A stretch of 64,000 nucleotides of DNA from Morinoia aosen (Eukaryota; Arthropoda; Malacostraca; Amphipoda; Talitridae). Both the position numbers and the translations under genes were made by a program. The stretch is from contig CM059564.1 in assembly GCA_030386875.1 (NCBI GenBank), positions 42,180,075-42,244,074 on the forward strand, written 5' to 3'. The notes below the pieces were generated by a model. The model did not search any database. It saw only the letters and a program-made list of their open reading frames with translations, and was not told the origin of the DNA. This document shows positions 32,688 to 44,766 of this stretch, one piece after another (the first letter of the stretch is position 1; every line of letters starts with the position of its first letter).

Positions 32688-34861
32688 ACGATACTTGGAA
32701 CTTCTACAAGCAGCTAATTACTTTTAGGTAGGGTAGTCGTCATGAAAAGCAACAGTTTCAGCTCAAGGGTCATTACTGAAGGGTTCACATAATTACATGT
32801 GAACTACATAGAATACAAACTCATATCTAATAAGCTCGAGATTTCATAATGTTTCCATTATTCTTCGTGAATAAAATGACCCGCATTATTACCCATTCTC
32901 AGGTTACGTTACAGATATTGGTAACACGTACTGAATAAGCAAAGATAATCCAATCTGGCAACACATCCCATTTTGTGTGGAGTGGCAGTTATGTGGGGGC
33001 CAGCAGCAAGAAATAACATCTCCATAGTCATGTTGTCAAGCGAGGGCACAACACTACAAGTAAGCGGGCAGATTAATGGAGCTTTGGAATATTAGATGTG
33101 TCGGCTGTGCTCCACTGCTGATTCACTCCACGCTCAGACTGATCAAAAGACGGCGACAGAACGTGAGTCATGAGGTTCCATTTACGGGCTTGTGTAGGAA
33201 ACAAGAGATGTTGTCTACACGAGAGCGAGCATTGTGTACGTGGCCCAAGCCGCGTAAACAAGCTCATGCAAACACGAAAGTTGATTTGTTGACGGCGGAG
33301 AGCACGTCTGACACCCTGCGCTCATATACCGTCAGCGAGGTGATATGAGCCGTGTTCTTCACCAGAAGGCCGGCCAAACGAGCCAGCAACGTCATTAAAA
33401 TAAGCCGGGCGCCTGTTTAAATAACTGCGCGTAACTTTGCTCAATGGGTAATTAAGCTGATTTGTAAATAAGCGAAAGGGGCGTTTGCTCAAGTTGTGCG
33501 CAGATTAAAACTGACGCATTAACTTGCAGCGCAAATATCCGGGAGGAAGTGAGAAGCGTGTTATCGGCATCGTCGTGCCTAGCACAGTGACATAATTTAC
33601 ACACAAACAAAACGAGCAAATTTACTGGCATCGCCGGTTGTGAGCGCCAGTTGTGAGTGCGCTCCACAACATGTTCTGATAATAAGAATTATTTCTTGAG
33701 CGAATCGGGAAATTTTCTTTAAGAAGATCTCATAGAGATGCTCGCAGTAGGTATTAAGTTTTGATAAATTAATGCAACGACAGTTACTCGCGAGAGCGGA
33801 GATAGAACTTTTCATGAGCTGATAGAAATATCTGTACTAAAAAAAGTTCAGAAATACTAGAATTAGAATTCTACATATTAGACTAGACCGTCGTTTCTTA
33901 TCAAAATTAACAACGACCACATCATGCATCTGAAAGGAAAAGACAATATCATACTTCATAGCTTTCTGTACGTGAAAACACGGAATTGCTCGTGATTTGC
34001 CAACAACTCAATTAACCATAACGCCATAATGACGTTAAAACTTTAAATGAACCATCGAAAAAGACGAGCATGACTTTGAACCTGGATGATTATAGGTATA
34101 GCAGTGACTAGCTGATGTTTTTTGATCGTTACCACGTCTGTCGATCGATGTGCTGTTCTCCTGATAAATTCAGTTAACAAAAACTTGCCGCATTCTTCCA
34201 GTAAAGTGATATAAAGTACAAGTCGGAGCTCAAGGCTAAGCCAGTTGACAGCTTTGAAAAATTGTGCGAAATCAGCCACACTTGATAAATTCCCTCAAAA
34301 GCGAGTCAAAATAGGCTCAGCAAACTGTCTTCAATATAGTAAACGATGACACTGGAGTGCAAATTGAATATGCCAAGAGCAAAGAACTTGCTAAACTTTA
34401 TCATGACAATCCGGGTCAGTCTTTCTTACGAGAGCGAGAGAGCTTTCTCGGTGCGAGTAAACATTTTTCCAGTTGACTACAAGGAAAAAATGCCAACATT
34501 AACATAACGGTGCGCGTACACGTAGCACTTTATAGAAACAGTAAAAGAAGCATCTTTAAATGGCAGGCAGACTAAGCTAGCTGAAAGCATCATGGTTACT
34601 CTTATCTAATTTTAGTTACACCGGGGTTTTAGCACTGCTCGTGAAACTATTAGAAGAAACACCATTGAAGAACTTAAACTAACCCTGTCAACAATAGCAT
34701 ATTACTGCAAAAATGCCGTTGGATTGTGACCCTTTGCTTAGCTCCATGCTCGCAGCATGTCCAATTTTTATATCGCGTTGCGAAAAATTAATCGGGAAAT
34801 TTTTCTTCACAGTTCGACTATCAGTGACATAGAACAGCGTGAAATAAATACATTGGCATTA
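32688..34861. other. Anonymous DNA with a candidate regulatory island (33300-33670)
   Basis: 33300-33670 is complex, non-repetitive sequence with words such as TAAGCCGGGCGCCTGTTTAA, GGGTAATTAAGCTG and CAGTGACATAATTTACAC. It resembles conserved non-coding elements of developmental loci. Short open frames on both strands (33076-33348 plus; 33667-33452 minus) are unrecognised. The rest is AT-rich with nothing seen. Confidence 0.35.
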
Positions 34862-35145
34862 ATAGATTACAGATTAGTTAAAGTGATAATGTTCCCCTGA
34901 GAAGAAAGAGGGAGGTACCATTTAGTATGAAACCATAAAGGAGAATCTGTGCACACGGTGTATCTCCACACCCTGTGAAATAGAAATAGCGTTACAGAAA
35001 GAAGATTTTGAAGTGAGAGTAAAGTTGAAAAATTATTTAATAGGGGATGGAAAAGGAACAGAGATGAACTGAATTGAGATGGTCCCTAACAAAATCATTC
35101 TGTTTCAACAAAATGACGGCCTACATAACCTGCAACTGGGGAGCT
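34862..35145 (-). mobile_element. Family A, copy 6 (diverged)
   Basis: Landmarks: AGAAAGAGGGAGGTACCATT, TTAGTATGAAACC, GTGTATCTCCACACCCTGTG, AAAGTTGAAAAATTATTTAA, GAGATGGTCCCTAACAAAAT and GACGGCCTACATAACCTGCA. Older than most copies. Confidence 0.7.
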
Positions 35146-36901
35146 CGAATTATTGATGTAAAATCTAAGCCTAATCTCAATGCCTTTATGTACAAAACAT
35201 CAATATGAACGCACTGCATATCAATACACCATTATACTCATTTTGGCAGTCATCACCGACGTAGGACAAAATATTGAATTTTTTTTAAACTTTGGTTAAA
35301 ACATATAAAATTAAAACCGATTGATCTGATCTATCAATAAAATAATCTACACAAATTTATTTTCTTACTGCTGTAGTTTACACGAAGACAATACTCGTGT
35401 TTTAAATACAGAAACTCCTAAATAAAGAAGTTGCTGTTTACAGTATTTATAGTCACAATCATCAGTTAGCGTCGAAGCTCTACTATTTACCTATCAAAGT
35501 ATACCTAATTTTTTTTTATCTGAACAAAATTCTCAAAAAGGAGGCCAAATCACTTTTTAATGTTCAAAACTCCAAAATTTGAAATTTCTCAGCTGTCAAT
35601 TCTGGATATCAAGGTTTTTGAAAAAAATCTACCTGACAACCAGGCAGAAGAGATACGTGTATGCTACACCAAAGCAAGCTTGCATCCCTCCATCCGTTCC
35701 TTCACAACCTTCGGCTCGGTCTCGTGATGAAAGCCGTAACTGTGCGTTACACTTGAATAACTTTAGAGCTTTAGATTTCGTTTCTGATTCGCTCACCGTA
35801 AAGGTTCGCCTTTTAGAATTGCTTCGTATGCTACACGCCATGCACTTTTTCTAAGCGACATCCAGCTTACCCGTGCAAAGAATGTGATATTTTATGCCTT
35901 CAGTTTGTGTGTTTCAAATGAACAAAAATTTATTGGGGCGTTAAGGTTTTAAAATTTTAAACAGTGCTCGGATTTAACCGGATCAAAAGTTCACCGAAAA
36001 AGAAATCAGAGTTTTTCTGACTTTTTTCTTAAAATAAATGTTACTGGGGATCTCAAACTATGAATTTGGCGCTTATTACTTTTAGCTGCAAAACATTGTG
36101 TACTAGAAAACTGCTGAAATATTTTCAAAGGTACATGATACAAACTACAAAATAATTACAAGAAAACATTCGAACTCGCTATATAGAAAACTCACTTAGC
36201 CCTTAGGTTTTTTGACAGCCCTCTGGTACAACCTACGATACAGAGCAATGTTCTACAACATAATGTGCTTCAAAAAATGAAATTGTTAGAAAATCGCATA
36301 GTAACAGTTAATGAAAAGAAAAGTGTTAATTTCGCATTAAATCTCAAACATCAAAAATTACAACTTCCACAAAAAGCCTACATGCGCCTTATTTTCATAA
36401 GCGTTTGTGCGCAAACATGGTTTCCAGAAAAAGCCTTACCATAAGAAAAGTGGATGGGGCAGACCGAAAAGATAAAATATGATTTCGGCCCCAGGAACGT
36501 TTTTGGAGGAAGTAAGCGGAGTCGACTTCCTCATCGAGCTAGACGCCACCTCCACGGCAGGCCCTTGAGATACCAATATTTCCGGCTCGAAAATCTTTTC
36601 TGTGCGGCACATACCAAGATTGGGACGGGCTGGCTCATTGCTTCCACTCCTGCAAACATTTCTCCGCATTCTTTCTGTTAAAAAAGCAACTCAGCTACCC
36701 CCCCCCCCTATTCTCCTGGTTTTAAAATTCCATGTTCTAGTAGAACATTTTCTTATTTCTATTTCCTTCATGAAGTTTCTCGTTATATTGCAGTTCGGAT
36801 TCGCCTGCAAATATATTTAATAAATTCCCAGTTCAATTTTAGTTCTTGGTTTTCAACCGAGTCCCTTTTACTCCCCTCCTTGCTTTACATATTCCCTCCC
36901 T
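35146..36901. other. Anonymous DNA
   Basis: Open frames 35579-35854 (plus) and 36436-36681 (both strands) have no recognisable domain. A run of ten C residues lies near 36699-36708. Confidence 0.5.
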
Positions 36902-36996
36902 TCTGTACACGGCTATTCCCCTCCACTCCGTACACGGCTATTCCCCTCCACTCCGTAAACGGCTATTCCCCTCCACTCCGTAAACGGCTATTCCCC
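36902..36996. repeat. 25-bp minisatellite, 3.7 units
   Basis: The unit is CGGCTATTCCCCTCCACTCC plus GTAAA (GTACA in the first two). A pyrimidine-rich CCCCTCC background extends to about 37090. Confidence 0.9.
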
Positions 36997-37170
36997 ACGT
37001 CGCTCTACCTATTCCCCTCCCATTCCCCACCCCGCCCCACCTAAGCCGTCTCACCACTCGACCCCCCAAAGCCGAGGTCCCCTCCCTCCACACCACGCAC
37101 AGGTTACCGCTGCTTCCGTTACTTCAGGAAGGTCAGTGGCTCGTGCGTCTTGACACGGCGGTATGCGCGC

Positions 37171-37502
37171 CTCATACGCATTATGCGGCCACGCACTCAT
37201 ACGCATTATGCGGCCACGCACTCATACGCATTATGCGGCCACGCACTCATACGCATTATGCGGCCACGCACTCATACGCATTATGCGGCCACGCACTCAT
37301 ACGCATTATGCGACCACGCACTCATACGCATTATGCAGCCACGCACTCATACGCATTATGCGGCCACGCACTCATACGCATTATGCGGCCACGCACTCAT
37401 ACGCATTATTATACGCCGTGTATGCTGCTCATTTGCGTCACACACACGCATTACGCAGCCATGCGCTCATAAGCATTATACCACACCGTACATGCCGCTC
37501 AT
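37171..37502. repeat. 25-bp minisatellite, about ten units plus a decayed tail
   Basis: The unit is CTCATACGCATTATGCGGCC plus ACGCA, regular to about 37410 with single changes (GCGACC, GCAGCC). A degenerate tail to 37502 includes CACGCATTACGCAGCCATGC and CTCATAAGCATTATACCACA. All three plus frames are open, producing 109-121 codon frames that are repeat artefacts. Confidence 0.95.
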
Positions 37503-37994
37503 GCTAGGCCTGTAACGCTCACAAACCGTCCGCTGAAATATTTCCAGAAGCGCTTCCAAACCTCGGAAGCACCACCAATGACCCGTTCCAGAACGCTATT
37601 AGCGCCGCTTGGGATCCGGTTAGCAATTCGTGTTGCGCATCCAAACGGAGCTTCTTCAGCGCATTTCTCGTGAACGAGGGCGAAAGCTAATCCAAGCAAC
37701 CGCACGCAGACGATGATAACACAAGCATTGCGTTCTTAGCAACCAAAAATTGTTTTTCTGAAGAGCGGTTGAGTTCACAAGTTCTGTCAACAATAGCTTG
37801 TAAAATGAAAATTACATTGAGGGAATCCTGCATAATTCACCACCGGTTTGACTATAGGTAGCGTTGTTCTGTTACGTTCTTTCTGAAAGATTTTTCGGAC
37901 GTTTCAGAACTTTTCCAACTAGACGGTCGTCTTCCTAAGTATACACACGCCCTGCCTTGACAGTGGGAACAGAAGAAAATCAAAGGGTCATTAC
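37503..37994. other. Anonymous DNA
   Basis: Short open frames (minus 37705-37499) in GC-balanced sequence, not recognisable. Confidence 0.5.
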
Positions 37995-38225
37995 TTAACA
38001 CGTTGCTTGCGATGAAACCCATCGGTGGGTCGTGCTGTAAGTTCTCCCAGCTACGAAACGACCCAGCGATGGGACGGCTGAAAATTTTGAACAATCTTTT
38101 TAAAATCAATGGAATTTAATATACCCAGTTAAAGTTAGGTATTTATAGAATTTTTACCACCGTTTGATCTTTAATTTGAGTTGAATATTGAACTTCAGTT
38201 TAACCCATCACAGTCAGCGTGTTAA
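37995..38225. mobile_element. piggyBac-like MITE (copy 2)
   Basis: TTAA at 37995-37998 and 38222-38225. Ends TTAACACGTTGCTTGCGATG and (reverse complement) TTAACACGCTGACTGTGATG. It is 231 bp long and inserted in the opposite orientation to copies 1 and 3: the palindrome-rich part (ACCCATCGGTGGGT and the decayed CGACCCAGCGATGGGACG) is at the left, and GAGTTGAATATTGAACTTCA at the right. Confidence 0.85.
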
Positions 38226-39358
38226 TGAAAGCACGACCATCATTAGCATGGGGTCTACTGTGAGTAATAAACTGACTACGCAAAATTCTGCAGCACATGA
38301 TCCAGTCACAGTAATGCGAGCGAACAACTTACTTCCGCTGTACATGTAGTTCTTATGACAAAATAGCACATTATGCCATCATTAACTTCAGCCTAACTAC
38401 TAACTGTAGACACACTGTACAGTACTCAAGAATATGACAAACCATAGGCAAGCAGCTTCAGCAATATTCTGCTGCTGGGTATGACAACCACTAACAGAAC
38501 GAACCTTTTGAAAACAAGAGTTCGCATCAAAGAATCGTTTATTTTATTCAAAGTTTAAACGAAGCGAAGGAATCCTTGAAGAATTACCTATCAACACAAC
38601 ATAGGATTGAAAAAATCAAGTAATAGCTAGAGATACGAATGAGAAAATGAGAATGAGCCCGCACGATTTAAATTGAAAGGTGATGACCAGAAGCTGAGGT
38701 TCCTCAAGCCGTGAAATTCAACACTCGAGATCAGATTACCAACTGAAGAATAATAATTAGAGGAGTCTCCACATAAATAGCTGACTCCATCAAATTACGT
38801 TCAATTTTATAACCCCATATAACCCCAAAACCGTCAGCTTAAGTAAGACTTGTTGGTCGCACGACAACCGTTATCAGCGGTATATCTCGACCAAGAATGT
38901 CAGGCGCAGCATCTAATTGTTAAAAAATTATGCTGAGAAAAACTGCACCTGAACGCCACTTTACTGTAAAATTCTAACAAGCTCTGCGACAAGAAAGCGG
39001 GCGCCGGATCGACGCTGCATTCCCAATGCAGTAACTGGAGAAGTTCATGTTTCAGGCAAAAACAATCTAAAAAGAAACCATTATAAACCTTCACTGATAG
39101 AGAACAGTTAGTGCCTGCAGCAGTGTTCTTCGTCTTCGTTTTATTACTTATGCGAGCAAATTGTTAATTTTTTCTACAATGCGCCGATCTCGGTATAAAT
39201 ATTTCGGAGAAAACTAGTCTTGCGCATCTCGAATTACAATTATAATAAGAAGGAATAAGAAAACACGCTCATGAGACTTCATTTCTCATGTCGAACACGA
39301 GAACTTCACCACTGCAAATTAAATAAGCTCATAATGAGACCACAAAAGCTCGGTAAAT
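38226..39358. other. Anonymous AT-rich DNA
   Basis: No gene-like frame; nothing seen. Confidence 0.55.
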
Positions 39359-39690
39359 ACACAAATATACCCCAGAGTCTGCCGCAACAACGTCCCACAA
39401 AGGTACTTACACTGAAGCAGAAATAGATGGTCAGCACCGCTCACCTGGCAGTGTTGATGAATCGATAGGAACGTATGTGCAGAAGTGGTTGAATATCCTT
39501 ATGAACCGCGTAAAATTTTTCTCCCGTAAAAAAATTTGAACAGAGTTATAATAGAAACAATGAATGAAGAAGTGTAGAAACCGATAATTTGTTGTTGGGA
39601 AGTAGTAGGAATACACAAATAAGACCCCAGAGTCTGCCGTAACGATGTCTCACCAAGGTAACACTGGGGCAGAAAAAGATGGTCAGCACA
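39359..39690 (-). repeat. Family B repeat (copy 1) flanked by ~80 bp direct repeats
   Basis: The segment 39444-39604 matches 43641-43815. It is bracketed by two copies of an ~80 bp sequence (39359-39438 and 39612-39690) sharing CCCAGAGTCTGCCG and AGATGGTCAGCAC. This is either a ~253 bp tandem duplication missing the end of its second unit, or an element with short terminal direct repeats. Minus open frames (39825-39499) cross it but are not recognised. Confidence 0.7.
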
Positions 39691-39837
39691 CCTACCCCCT
39701 CCGGGAAGAAGCTTGGTAATGATCTCACTTCGGGCCGGAGAGTCCTCAACATTGAGACATTGTCCATTACTGTGTGTTTCCCCTGGAGAGGGCGAGCAGT
39801 TATTCAAGCCAACGAAGACCACCAAATTGATTTACTA

Positions 39838-40400
39838 CAGAGTGTCTGAAAGAAATGTATTCACACTTTAAACGACGAAAAACACTTTATTTATGAACAT
39901 AGAGTGAAATGAAATGGCTTCGAATACAGAAAAATGAAATTCGCAGATGTTCAAATTGATTACCATATTTGTCCAGACAACGCTGATAACGCGCAACAAG
40001 GGCTCGCAAACATCACAAACAGGTCCTTAGGAATATCGCGACATTGTCTTTCAATTTCCAATTTCAATGAATCAATGATTATTGGTTTGATACAATAAAC
40101 TTCGTTTTTGAGATATCCCCACAAAAAGAAGTCCATGTTCGTGAGGTTCCATCTGCTTCAAATTTGTCTCAGATGCGTGCAATGGTCCGCCGCGCCGGTG
40201 GCGGCTTAGCGAATTCAGTTCTGAATCATCTGTGCACTTCAGTTGCATCTTCGGTCTTCTAATAACATTTCAGAACAAGCTACCTCTCTTACAAGCTAAG
40301 TGGACTTTTGTCATGCTGAAATGAATTAAATACACTTGCAATTAAAGAAACGCCCATGTTAGACAGTTAAGGTGTGAACTTATTTTTTTGAGTCACCATG
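39838..40400 (-). mobile_element. Internally deleted mariner-like transposon with TIRs and TA target site
   Basis: The element is 563 bp and flanked by TA on both sides (39836-39837, 40401-40402). The termini CAGAGTGTCTGAAAGAAATG and (reverse complement) CATGGTGACTCAAAAAAATA match at 25 of 34 positions over the first 34 bp, continuing into TTCACAC(T/C)TTAA. On the minus strand the N-terminal helix-turn-helix region is visible with stop codons: TEDATEVH, FRTEFAKPPPARRTIARI, DKFEADGT. A few codons later the frame joins the transposase C-terminus: MDFFLWGYLKNEVYCIKP (from 40136), then, after a frameshift, VARYQRCLDKYGNQFEHLR. The catalytic DDE core is missing, so about half of a normal ~1.3 kb element has been lost. 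AATAAA lies before the left terminus. It is non-autonomous and old. Confidence 0.88.
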
Positions 40401-41653
40401 TATTTTTACATACTATTAGCTAGTATTCAACGAACTATCGATATGAATGTTTCCCCTACTCAAAATTACTCATTATGATGGAAGGTACACCGAAAACAAA
40501 AATTCAAGATAAAGCTACGTTAAAACATTTGAGAATCATTAAAACTTGCCACGCTCAATAACCCTCAAGCAAGAACAGGATAAATGCACAAATCGGCAGT
40601 TTCATGAACTTAATCTTTTCTATGCTCGTGCTTGCAAAATTGTTCTGGAGCGTTTGATCTTTGCTGGCTAAGAGCCCCGTATTTATTAGTTACGGGAACT
40701 TTCCAAAGTTGTTGAAATTTTGCAGGAAACCTCGACGGACTCCACAGTTTACGCAAGGGGCTTCCCTGGGGCCGCCCCCCTTAAAGCTTTGTTTTCCTCG
40801 CGAAAGTCCAAAATTTACAAAGGTACGAAGTAAAGCAAACGCTGTCCCCTCTCATGAATTCCACATCACTGAAGGACTTCTTATTCATTTTGCTCTTCGA
40901 CAGTAACGGTATTTTCTCACAGATTCTTTGAATGAGCTTTATCATCATGCACGGAATTAGTAAATGATGAAAATTACATCTTCTAAATCAAACAGTTCTT
41001 ATCCAAAAAGTGTTCAAATCCCTTAACGAATGAATGACAGATTAGAACCGACGGTAGAGGGTACGCAAATTAAAATTTGACGTAAACCAAAGTAAAGTTG
41101 TGGAGCCTGGCCTACTCTGCATACCCGGTATTTTATGCACAAATTCAAATTCTACCGATGAAGGAAACACACCGAGATCACAACAGCGAAAATCTTATAT
41201 AGTGACTTCCGAAATAGATAGGGACGTTTAGAGCAACAGGTTTGTTTCCAATAATATGGTGAAATACTAACGTAAACGGAGTGTTGAACATTTAGTTCAA
41301 TAATTATGACGCAAAAGTCAACAGTACAAAAAAAAACACCAGAACACACCCTCGTAATAACACAGATACACTCTTATTATAATAAGAGGATACAATTCCG
41401 AACCACTGACAAACAGTTCCTGAACCATACCTCCTTACTTGCTTCCAACTGTAGGGGGCCCGCACACCTACAGTTTTCACAAAATGAAAATTATAATTTT
41501 TTACGACAATCATCTTCGTAATTTTTCACAGCACGCTCGTAACTTGAAGCAAGAATAAAAAGGCATGTTGATTGCCGAGAACTTGAAACGGCAGCGTGCA
41601 CCCTGACCTGCGTACGCTAGCGGCACGTGATCGTGAAGCGGTCGAGGCAAATG
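40401..41653. other. Anonymous DNA
   Basis: Open frame 40661-40906 (plus) is GC-balanced but not recognised. Nothing else seen. Confidence 0.5.
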
Positions 41654-42935
41654 TCAGCTCTGGGGTGGTTGTGAAGCGTGCACACTGGAATATAACGGGT
41701 GCTGGAGTGGTTGTGAAGCGTGCACACGGGAATATAACGGGTGCTGGAGTGGTTGTGAAGCGTGCACACGGGAATATAACGGGCGCTGGAGTGGTTGTGA
41801 AGCGTGCACGCGTTAATATAACGGGTGCTGGAGTGGTTGTGAAGCGTGCACGCTGGAATATGACGGGCGCTGGAGTGGTTGTGAAGCGTGCACGCGGGAA
41901 TATAACGGGCGCTGGAGTGGTTGTGAAGCGTGCACGCTGGAATATGACTGGCGCTGGAGTGGTTTTGAAGCGTGCACGCTGGAATATAACGGGCGCTGGA
42001 GTGGTTGTGAAGCGTGCACGCGGGAATATAACGGGTGCTGGAGTGGTTGTGAAGCGTGCACGCTGGAATATGACGGGCGCTGGAGTGGTTGTGAAGTGTG
42101 CACGCGGGAATATAACGGGCGCTGGAGTGGTTGTGAAGCGTGCACGCGGGAATATGACGGGCGCTGGAGTGGTTGTGAAGCGTGCACGCTGGAATATAAC
42201 GGGCGCTGGAGTGGTTGTGAAGCGTGCACGCGGGAATATAACGGGTGCTGGAGTGGTTGTGTAGCGTGCACGCGGGAATATAACGGGTGCTGGAGTGGTT
42301 GTGAAGCGTGCACGCGGGAATATAACGGGTGCTGGAGTGGTTGTGAAGCGTGCACGCGGGAATATAACGAGAGCTGGAGTGGTTGTGAAGCGTGCACGCG
42401 GGAATATAACGGGTGCTGGAGTGGTTGTGAAGCGTGCACGCGGGATTATAACGGGCGCTGGAGTGGTTGTGAAGCGTGCACGCGGGAATATAACGAGAGC
42501 TGGAGTGATTGTGAAGCGTGCACGCGGGAATATAACGGGCGCTGGAGTGGTTGTGAAGCGTGCACGCGGGAATATAACGAGAGCTGGAGTGGTTGTGAAG
42601 CGTGCACGCGGGAATATAACGGGTGCTGGAGTGGTTGTGAAGCGTGCACGCGGGAATATAACGGGCGCTGGAGTGGTTGTGAAGCGTGCACGCGGGAATA
42701 TAACGGGCGCTGGAGTGGTTGTGAAGCGTGCACGCGGGAATATAACGGGTGCTGGAGTGGTTGTGAAGCGTGCACGCGGGAATATAACGGGCGCTGGAGT
42801 GGTTGTGAAGCGTGCACGCGGGAATATAACGGGCGCTGGAGTGGTTGTGAAGCGTGCACGCGGGAATATAACGAGAGCTGGAGTGGTTGTGAAACGTGCA
42901 CGCGGGAATATAACGAGAGCTGGAGTGGTTGTTGT
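41654..42935. repeat. 42-bp minisatellite, about 30 units
   Basis: The unit is GAGTGGTTGTGAAGCGTGCA, then CGCGGGAATATAACGGGTGC and TG. Variable sites are CGCGGG versus CGCTGG or CACGGG, ATAACG versus ATGACG, and GGGTGCT, GGGCGCT or GAGAGCT. CGCTGG and ATGACG variants are confined to the left half (up to about 42200); the right half is nearly all CGCGGG. Because 42 is a multiple of three and the unit lacks stops in most registers, five or six frames are open for 170-470 codons. I regard these as artefacts. Confidence 0.97.
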
Positions 42936-43640
42936 AACGCCCATGTATAGAAGGTGCCAAGACGCATGCTTTATAGTTCTAGCTCGAAAAATAACCCATC
43001 AGGATATTTTCATTTTACACACATTTCGTTTAAGGCAGTATGACTGTAAAAACAACATCACGAGCTGCTCATCACGGCTCATCACGCAAATACAATGCCA
43101 GTTTTTAGCTCCCTTACTTGAACGATATGACTCGCAGTGAGCACGTAGAGGAAAAGATCATTTTTTGCAAGATGAACTCGCAAACGAGAGCTGCATTATT
43201 ATACCGACCCAAAGACTCAGAAAGGCATGCAAGAATGCGAGGTAAAAACACTTAATTTGAGAGTAAATAGTCAGTCTTATTACCGTATAAGTTGTGCGTA
43301 AGCTTGAATCTTGCAATAATGTTGATTACTTTCACGTACTTCAATGAGTAGAAATGCTAGAAATAAATGGAGGTGTCTCAGTGCTTCATGATGAGAAAAA
43401 GTACAGCAACAGCTCTATCTTTTCATTTTATGTGAGTATAATTGGCAGGCACATAATTATGCACCAATTTAACTCCAAATGACACAATGACGTAAGAAGC
43501 AGACGATTTAAAGTTCAAATTCTGAGACTGCGGCTCAAATGTTCAGGTCTCACAGAGTTCAAGGCGGCAATGGAAGCCCTCGCTCATATAGTTGGTCGGG
43601 CTGTGGATCACGTGGTTATAAAGCGAGCTGGAGCTCAAAA
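42936..43640. other. Anonymous AT-rich DNA
   Basis: No gene-like frame beyond the open tails running out of the 42-bp array. Confidence 0.55.
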
Positions 43641-43815
43641 CCTGGCAGGGTTGGTGAATCGTTAGGTACGTACATGCGAAAGGGATTGAATATCCTTTTT
43701 AAATTATTATGAATTTCTGGCTCCCGTGCAAAAATTTGTACAGAGTTTAAATAAAAAATAAAAGCAATAAATTAACAAATGCAGAAAAAGATAATTTGTT
43801 GTTGGGAATGAGTTT
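43641..43815 (-). repeat. Family B repeat (copy 2)
   Basis: Aligns with 39444-39604: CCTGGCAGnGTTGnTGAATC, GGTACGTACATGCG, GATTGAATATCCTT, CTCCCGTGCAAAAATTTGTA and ATAATTTGTTGTTGGGAA. The ~80 bp flanking direct repeats of copy 1 are absent. Probably an old retroelement piece. Confidence 0.65.
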
Positions 43816-44766
43816 GAACAAGGATGGGGAACGATGCCTAGACGTGGTACCGAAGAAGGTACGTGCTCGATCGCCAGTATTGATGATCACATTGATGACT
43901 TCTAATCGTACCATGAAAAAAAGTACTAAATAGTTCCAAAAACATACTGATTTTTGAATACTTTCGAAAGCGTAACAAGCCTTAAATTAACTCTTTGGTA
44001 CCTAAATGAGCAAGTATCTTTGTTCACCGACTTACCCACACATGAGAGATTAATCAAACCTATACTTGGATTGTGCTATTGCTCTGGAAATACTGATGAC
44101 GATTAGCTGTTTATTTACATTACCCCACGAACACGTTTGAGGTCACTAGGTGACACACATGTTAGTCATTACTTTTGCCTAACGGTGCAAACATGTTAGT
44201 TCCAGCCTCAAGAGTGAAGCAGTTTCGAACCCAAAAGTTGCGCTTCGACCTTCAATTCGAGAATGACAAAAAACTCCCGTTACATTTGTTAGTAAGCACG
44301 AAATGTACAGCAGTAATCTGGAAAATACATTTTGACGAATGAGGTGTTGAACGTGGATAATTTCTTTCTCTTAAGGACGATAATATTCAATGTTCTTTGA
44401 CTTCAATATTGGATTTGACTTCGTTGATTTCCATAAAATACCCGGCATACATTTATATCTACAGCTGTCTTTTCACCGTAACAATTCCATAACTGTCACC
44501 AGACGTAATGCTGAATCAAAACTCTGAATTGACCAACGCAGATTCAAATTTTCCTTCACGGAACGATTGAATATCTCTCTTACCATCGAAAGTAGTATAA
44601 CTTCTGCGTGAGTTTCGAAACATTTCTCAGGAGTGACAATATCGGAAATGTTTTCAGAACGCCTAGCATACCATTCAGTTACATAAATAATGAAAATGCC
44701 TACATTACCATTACTACTAGAACTAAAACGTAATCTAAACAGAAACAAATAGCGATGATTATTGTT
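43816..44766. other. Anonymous AT-rich DNA
   Basis: Minus open frame 44748-44473 (91 codons) is not recognised. Nothing else seen. Confidence 0.5.

Noticed and set aside
37143..37515. Three plus-strand open frames of 109-121 codons with YALCGHALIRIM-type peptides
   Set aside because: Three registers of the 25-bp repeat.
41526..43140. Long open frames on both strands (up to 472 codons)
   Set aside because: Explained by the 42-bp array, whose unit is a multiple of three and lacks stops in most registers.
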